From positions 1 through 64,000 of the forward strand of contig CALUJF010000012.1 in NCBI GenBank assembly GCA_944320855.1: a DNA stretch of 64,000 bases, given 5' to 3'. Below are positions 60,193-64,000 of this stretch, piece after piece; the first letter of the stretch is position 1; the number at the start of each line of letters is the position of its first letter. The translations under genes were made by a program, and so were the position numbers. This DNA comes from an uncultured Phocaeicola sp. Its GTDB lineage: Bacteria > Bacteroidota > Bacteroidia > Bacteroidales > Bacteroidaceae. Below the pieces are notes generated by a model. It did no database searches. It had not been told where the DNA came from and saw nothing but the letters and a program-made list of their open reading frames with translations.

Positions 60193-61385
60193 GGAAATCA
60201 AAGACAACGAAAGTAACGCTACGCTTCCGGATGCTCAACACCGGGAAGGAAACGCTTTACCTTGATTATTATCCCGGCATTCCTAACCCCAAGACAGGTG
60301 AAACGATGCGCCGGGAATATTTAGGCATGTATGTAGTTCCCTTGAAGAAAAGGAACGGAGAGCTACAAACCAACAAAGACGGATCACACAAGTACAATGC
60401 AGAAGATGAAGAAACTATACGCCTTGCGGAAATCATCCGTGCCAATAGACAAAACGAATTAAGCAAAGCGGAAATCTATACAGAGGCAGAAACAGAACTA
60501 CTCAAAGCAAAAGAACGCAGTAAAGGGGATTTTATTGCCTATTTCCGTGATTTGGCAAAGGATAAGAAAGAATCCAATTATAATAACTGGATGAGTGCGC
60601 TAAAACACCTGCAGGACTATACCAAGAAATCGGACAACGCTACAATAAAGCGTTTTTGTGATATTGATTTACTTTGGTGCGAGCGTTTTAGAGACTACCT
60701 GCTTAATGTAAGGACACATAGAAGCGACAAGGTTGTGTTATCCAATAACACAGCAGCAGCTTATTTCTTGAAGTTCAAAATAGCACTGAAAACAGCTTTC
60801 AAATATGGTTATTTGTCCAAGAATATCAATGAAGATTTAAAAGGCATTAAGGAAAAGGAAACACGCAGAGAGTTTCTAAGCCTTGATGAACTTAAAAGAC
60901 TGGTTGAAACCCCATGTACTAACCCCGTACTTAAACGTGCAGCTCTATTTTCGGCTCTCACAGGTCTAAGACATTCAGACATACGCAAAATGAAGTGGGG
61001 AGAAATTGAAGAAAAGGACGGTAAGTTTACATTGAAATATACCATCCAAAAGACAAACAAATATGATGAATTGCCCATATCTGAACAAGCCATGCAATTA
61101 TGTGGAGAAAGGCGCAAGCCAGATGACCTTGTTTTCGAGGGCTTGGTTTACTCCGCATACGCTAACAAGGCTTTGGCTCAATGGCTTGGGGCGGCAGGTA
61201 TTACAAGAGACGTGACATTTCACTGCTTCCGGCACACCTTTGCAACCTTGCAACTTGCAAGCGGGACACAAATAACCACCATACAGAAGATGTTAGGACA
61301 CAAGAACATCGGTACGACTTTGGTGTATGCAAAGACATTAGAGGAAGCGAAAAGAGAAGCGGCAGAAAAAATAAAAATCCTATAA
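60189..61385 (+). CDS. int: Tyrosine recombinase (integrase)
   Basis: The 398-aa protein has the three-part layout of Bacteroidota integrases: an arm-binding N-terminus ('KVTLRFRMLNTGKETLYLDY'), a core-binding SAM-like domain (about 115-215) and the catalytic domain. Catalytic residues are visible: Arg in 'ALTGLRHSDIRKMKWGEIEE', Lys in 'IQKTNKYDELPIS', H-x-x-R in 'FHCFRHTFATLQLASGTQI', His in 'QKMLGHKNIGTTLVYAK', the last with the nucleophilic Tyr. It should cut and join the element's ends at its target next to mnmE. It is coupled to the HTH gene upstream by a four-base overlap. Confidence 0.93.
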   Translation: MRKSKTTKVTLRFRMLNTGKETLYLDYYPGIPNPKTGETMRREYLGMYVVPLKKRNGELQTNKDGSHKYNAEDEETIRLAEIIRANRQNELSKAEIYTEAETELLKAKERSKGDFIAYFRDLAKDKKESNYNNWMSALKHLQDYTKKSDNATIKRFCDIDLLWCERFRDYLLNVRTHRSDKVVLSNNTAAAYFLKFKIALKTAFKYGYLSKNINEDLKGIKEKETRREFLSLDELKRLVETPCTNPVLKRAALFSALTGLRHSDIRKMKWGEIEEKDGKFTLKYTIQKTNKYDELPISEQAMQLCGERRKPDDLVFEGLVYSAYANKALAQWLGAAGITRDVTFHCFRHTFATLQLASGTQITTIQKMLGHKNIGTTLVYAKTLEEAKREAAEKIKIL

Positions 61386-61396
61386 ACGACAATAAA

Positions 61397-62278
61397 ATGA
61401 AAAAGCAACTATTTGATTTGACAATAGAAGAGTTTACAAGTGTACTGCTTGATTATCAGCCTACACTTGAATTATCTTTTTGCTGTTACGATGAAAAAGG
61501 GAATTTTATCAATAAGCAAATAACTGATAGCAAGGATGAAGAAGTTACAGTACGAGGAACATATTCAGACTTCTATAACGCATTTCTGAAAGAACCTTGT
61601 AACAATGGCATAAAGGAAGCTGTGAAAGAATTCCTTGATTCTCATTTTGATTATGACATACAACTTAACAGACTTGATGTTTACAACTATCTCGAACATA
61701 TCACGTTAAATTTTCATGAAGAACGGGTACGCATTGTGCTTAATGAGATGGACTGCTTTTATCACATGGTATATCTTGAAGATATAGACAGTAATGTTCA
61801 AAAGCAATATATTGAAAAAGGTTGGGAAATACCTACTACTGAAATCAAGTTGAATAAGATTGGTGCAAAAGTAGATGGAAAAGAGGCTGTTACAGTCCCG
61901 GATTATAAAGCAATGAGAGAAAAAATATACCCATGTAGGGGATTTATGTACCATAATGCAATAGGATTATTAAAAAGAAAGTTGCAATCAGATGAACCCA
62001 CAAGTCCAATATATTTCACGACAAGAAAGGGAGAGAAAACGGATTTTATTCGCATTATCAATGCAATGTATGAACTTGGTTTCTTTACTGACAAAGATGG
62101 AACTAATATATCCAAGAAATGCGTATTTGAAGAGTTCGGCAAACTTGTAAACCTTAACCTCACAGACTATCAGAACCTCTTGTCCAAAGCAAACAAAGGA
62201 TACAATGCTGACGGGAACAGCCAACAAAACAGGATTTTTGAACGCTTAAAAGAGGTATCTATGAAAAAAGAGAAATAA
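61397..62278 (+). CDS. Mobile-element protein of unknown function with a weakly RteC-like C-terminus
   Basis: The 293-aa protein starts at ATG 61397, 11 bases after the integrase stop. The open frame extends back inside int, but that part is a shadow. The first 180 residues are unrecognised and acidic ('FDLTIEEFTSVLLDYQPTLE'). The end, 'DFIRIINAMYELGFFTDKDG' then 'CVFEEFGKLVNLNLTDYQNL' and 'RIFERLKE', has the order of the RteC C-terminus (ELIYALhe...eIaelFe..Fnv.L..yY..f). RteC regulates excision in CTnDOT-type elements. The similarity is by eye and weak, so a regulatory role is only a suggestion. Confidence 0.45.
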   Translation: MKKQLFDLTIEEFTSVLLDYQPTLELSFCCYDEKGNFINKQITDSKDEEVTVRGTYSDFYNAFLKEPCNNGIKEAVKEFLDSHFDYDIQLNRLDVYNYLEHITLNFHEERVRIVLNEMDCFYHMVYLEDIDSNVQKQYIEKGWEIPTTEIKLNKIGAKVDGKEAVTVPDYKAMREKIYPCRGFMYHNAIGLLKRKLQSDEPTSPIYFTTRKGEKTDFIRIINAMYELGFFTDKDGTNISKKCVFEEFGKLVNLNLTDYQNLLSKANKGYNADGNSQQNRIFERLKEVSMKKEK

Positions 62279-62356
62279 TAACTTACAGTGTAATTACAAT
62301 GTAAATTAATCAATTGATAAATAGTTATTTATACTAATATTTACTATTTTCTTTGT

Positions 62357-62396
62357 AGTCGCAATCTTCGATGAGGGTTGCGACTTTCTTTTTCTA
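62357..62396 (+). terminator. Probable terminator between the int operon and the excisionase-like gene
   Basis: AGTCGCAA (62357-62364) and TTGCGACT (62378-62385) form a perfect eight-base stem with a 13-base loop, followed by TTCTTTTTC. It lies in a 164-base gap that otherwise shows only AT-rich sequence. Confidence 0.65.
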
Positions 62397-62442
62397 TCAT
62401 GGCGGAAGCTGAAAGCCTAAACGAAGCCAGCAGGATAATACA

Positions 62443-62790
62443 ATGAACGAAGCAATAACTTTCGAGACCATGCCTAAAGCGATGGCATACCTCATCAATA
62501 AAGTAGAGGCTTTAGAGAAAGCATTATTGGAGAAGAACGAAACACCAGCAACACCCGTTGATAGATGGCTCAATATTGACGAACTGAAAGCCTATTTGCC
62601 CGACCATCCGGCAAAAGCTACTATTTACGGCTGGGTAAGCAAACGAGAAATTCCCTATCACAAAGGAAGTAAGAAATTACGTTTTCTTCAGTCTGATATT
62701 GATAAGTGGTTATCCAATGGAAAACATAGAAGTGAAAACGAGTTGAAAGATGAGGCTAACAAATATTGTGAAACACGCAAAATCGGATAA
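62443..62790 (+). CDS. Excisionase-like helix-turn-helix protein
   Basis: The 115-aa protein has an N-terminal helix ('FETMPKAMAYLINKVEALEK', probably a coiled-coil for dimerisation) and an excisionase/MerR-type DNA-binding domain at about 42-95: 'RWLNIDELKAYLPDHPAKAT' then 'IYGWVSKREIPYHKGSKKLR' and 'FLQSDIDKWLSNG'. This type of gene is commonly found before the RepA-like ATPase gene of Bacteroides mobile elements. It may direct excision or repress the replication genes. The small ORF begins two bases after its stop. Confidence 0.83.
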   Translation: MNEAITFETMPKAMAYLINKVEALEKALLEKNETPATPVDRWLNIDELKAYLPDHPAKATIYGWVSKREIPYHKGSKKLRFLQSDIDKWLSNGKHRSENELKDEANKYCETRKIG

Positions 62791-62792
62791 AT

Positions 62793-62918
62793 ATGGATAT
62801 AAGAAAAAAGGTAGCCTCATCGACTACCAATCCTCTAAATGACAATGACAAAAGTATTAAGATTCTATATCAATACCAAATCATTCAAGAGGATTTAAAC
62901 AAAGTGAAAGGAGGTTGA
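62793..62918 (+). CDS. Small 41-aa ORF between excisionase-like and ATPase genes
   Basis: ATG 62793 opens a 41-codon frame ending at TGA 62916-62918: it reads M-D-I-R-K-K-V-A-S-S at the start and N-K-V-K-G-G at the end. It lies two bases after one gene and three before the next, the spacing of a real operon member. Its last codons contain AAAGGAGG (62906-62913), an unusually strong ribosome-binding site for Bacteroidota that serves the ATPase gene. The product is polar and helical in its second half. It has no known family. It could be a real small protein or only a translated leader. Confidence 0.45.
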   Translation: MDIRKKVASSTTNPLNDNDKSIKILYQYQIIQEDLNKVKGG

Positions 62919-62921
62919 GCA

Positions 62922-63905
62922 ATGGAAGGTTTAAATATATTTCAAGCCATAGGCGCAGAACTCCAGAAAGCCGACCAGTTAGCAGCAGCCGTACCGGAAC
63001 AGATAGGAATGTTTACCGTAAAGACAGCAAACAGGACTATTAAGGAAGCTGCATTAAGGCCCAACCCAGATTCGCTTTGGCTCTCACTATGGTATGAAGG
63101 TGAGGTATGTTGCTTATTTTCCGATTCCAATTTAGGAAAGTCCATCTATGCAGTACAGATAGCGACAAGCATAGCGGAGAAACAACGGGTTTTGTATTTT
63201 GACTTTGAGCTTTCAGATAAACAATTCCAGTTGAGATATAGCGATGAGAAAGGCAACCTTAACCAGTTCCCGGATAATCTTTATAGGGTGGAAATAAATC
63301 GTGAATCTTTAGATACTACGAACTTTGAGGAGGTTGTGATAGAGAATATCGAACAAACAGCACTGCAAACAGGTGCAAGGGTGCTTATCATTGATAATCT
63401 AACTTATTTGTGCATAGCATCCGAAAAAGGAGATGCTGCAGGTTTGCTCATGTTTCGGCTCATGGCTCTTAAAAAGAAATACGGCTTATCAATACTCGTT
63501 CTGGCTCACACCCCTAAAAGGTGCTTGTCAAATCCAATCACACAAAACGATCTTGCCGGAAGTAAAAAACTATACAACTTCTTCGATAGTGTATTTGCTA
63601 TCGGCAAGAGCGCAAAAGATAGCGATCTAAGGTATATCAAGCAGCTTAAAGTAAGGTATGGTAATTATACATACGATGCCGATAACGTGATAGTGTCGGC
63701 TATTGAGAAAACTGGCTCGTTCTTGCAGTTTGTAAACATAGGATATGCCACAGAGAAGGAGCACCTGAAAGAGCCATCCGACAAAGATTTGTCCCAGGAA
63801 ACAGAGAACATAAAACAGTTGGCGGGACAGGGTAAGTCTATAAGAGAAATTGCTAAAGAGCTGAATATCAGCAAATCAAAAGTCGGAAGAATTTTAAAAA
63901 TGTGA
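62922..63905 (+). CDS. RepA-like AAA ATPase of a mobile element
   Basis: The 327-aa protein is a RecA-fold ATPase of the RepA/AAA_25 type. Walker A is 'CCLFSDSNLGKSIYAVQIAT' (S-D-S-N-L-G-K-S, around 66-73), with 'VLYFDFELSDKQFQLRY' next and Walker B 'ARVLIIDNLTYLC'. 'LSILVLAHTPKR' and 'DLAGSKKLYNFFDSVFAIGK' are typical later motifs of this replicative-helicase-like group. The C-terminus (about 300-327) is a resolvase-type HTH, 'GKSIREIAKELNISKSKVGR'. Such proteins help replicate or mobilise excised elements with a primase that would be encoded downstream. A strong GGAGG site (62909-62913) lies eight bases upstream of ATG 62922. Confidence 0.85.
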   Translation: MEGLNIFQAIGAELQKADQLAAAVPEQIGMFTVKTANRTIKEAALRPNPDSLWLSLWYEGEVCCLFSDSNLGKSIYAVQIATSIAEKQRVLYFDFELSDKQFQLRYSDEKGNLNQFPDNLYRVEINRESLDTTNFEEVVIENIEQTALQTGARVLIIDNLTYLCIASEKGDAAGLLMFRLMALKKKYGLSILVLAHTPKRCLSNPITQNDLAGSKKLYNFFDSVFAIGKSAKDSDLRYIKQLKVRYGNYTYDADNVIVSAIEKTGSFLQFVNIGYATEKEHLKEPSDKDLSQETENIKQLAGQGKSIREIAKELNISKSKVGRILKM

Positions 63906-63907
63906 TG

Positions 63908-63977
63908 GTGTCCCACGTCCCACGCCTGAGACACTTGGGACAGTGGGACACTTGGGACACTTGGGACAGTGGGACAG
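63908..63977. repeat. Cluster of TTGGGACA/GTGGGACA repeats with inverted TGTCCCAC copies
   Basis: Downstream of the ATPase, TGTCCCAC (63909-63916) and GTCCCAC (63917-63923) face five direct units: TTGGGACA 63935-63942, GTGGGACA 63943-63950, TTGGGACA 63952-63959, TTGGGACA 63961-63968 and GTGGGACA 63969-63976. Direct and inverted copies together could be iterons for a replication or transfer origin, or alternating hairpins. A 29-codon frame from ATG 63905 (with W-D-T repeats) crosses it, but its composition is dictated by the repeat and it is not called as a gene. The remaining 23 bases to the window end are AT-rich. Confidence 0.8.
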
Positions 63978-64000
63978 ATAGATTTAAATATTAACGATAT

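Noticed and set aside
61181-61396. Upstream extension of the 61397 gene inside int
   Set aside because: Overlaps the catalytic end of the integrase in another frame; basic, unstructured translation; ATG 61397 has normal operon spacing.
63905-63994. 29-codon ORF with W-D-T repeats after the ATPase
   Set aside because: The peptide merely mirrors the DNA repeat; direct plus inverted copies point to a site, not a coding role.

Overview
The window reads as chromosomal DNA of a member of the Bacteroidales (Bacteroides/Phocaeicola/Prevotella type; genus not settled). The reasons are the recurrent Bacteroidota promoter element TAnnTTTG, the near absence of Shine-Dalgarno sequences, a fused Fkp fucokinase/pyrophosphorylase, DUF3575 and 'GYxSPEG' OmpA-like envelope proteins, and AT-rich repeats at gene 3' ends. 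No rRNA, tRNA or CRISPR array was seen, and no stretch over 300 bases lacks a gene.

Bases 1-13,000 are the strain-variable part of a surface polysaccharide locus. The DNA is very AT-rich and holds O-acyltransferases (one cut by the window edge, one frameshifted, one intact), an iron-sulfur protein of the F420-hydrogenase beta family, GT2 and GT4 glycosyltransferases, UDP-galactopyranose mutase with a likely galactofuranosyltransferase, a Wzy-like polymerase and a WcaF-like acetyltransferase. No Wzx flippase is present, so the locus must extend upstream.

Bases 13,000-23,700 are more GC-rich. They carry two nucleotidyltransferase-fold proteins alternating with glycosyltransferases, a hipBA toxin-antitoxin pair, fkp (GDP-fucose salvage) and ugd (UDP-glucuronate). 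Inside this operon a two-gene cassette (14,087-16,113) is bounded by a perfect 49-bp direct repeat of the start of a glycosyltransferase gene. It encodes an ABC-type ATPase and a small protein with a D...DxK nuclease-like core, and has its own promoter. This is the best candidate in the window for an undescribed, possibly anti-phage, system.

Bases 23,700-41,800 hold the envelope platform and the rest of the polysaccharide machinery. There are six secreted beta-barrel, DUF3575 or OmpA-like proteins with visible internal duplication, then a WcaJ-type initiating sugar-phosphate transferase, a six-SLBB export protein, a Wzz-like chain-length protein, gmd and fcl (de novo GDP-fucose), a lipoprotein and a DUF5723-like outer-membrane protein. 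Initiation, export, length control and nucleotide-sugar supply sit together here, while glycosyltransferases and the polymerase sit in the first 17 kb.

Bases 41,800-59,200 are conserved housekeeping genes: an RlmI-like methyltransferase, an RNase D-like exonuclease, a DUF5063 protein, FtsK, a LolA-like protein, TrxB, an M16 peptidase, an NlpC/P60 lipoprotein, a DUF486 membrane protein, a TtcA-like thiolase, a TPR/PD40 protein, a uridine phosphorylase-like enzyme, an fRMsr and MnmE.

From about 59,200 to the window end a mobile element begins directly after mnmE. It has a multi-HTH zinc-finger protein overlapping a tyrosine recombinase, an unknown protein with a weakly RteC-like end, an excisionase-like HTH protein, a 41-aa ORF and a RepA-like ATPase, followed by GGGACA-type repeats. 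It continues past the window.
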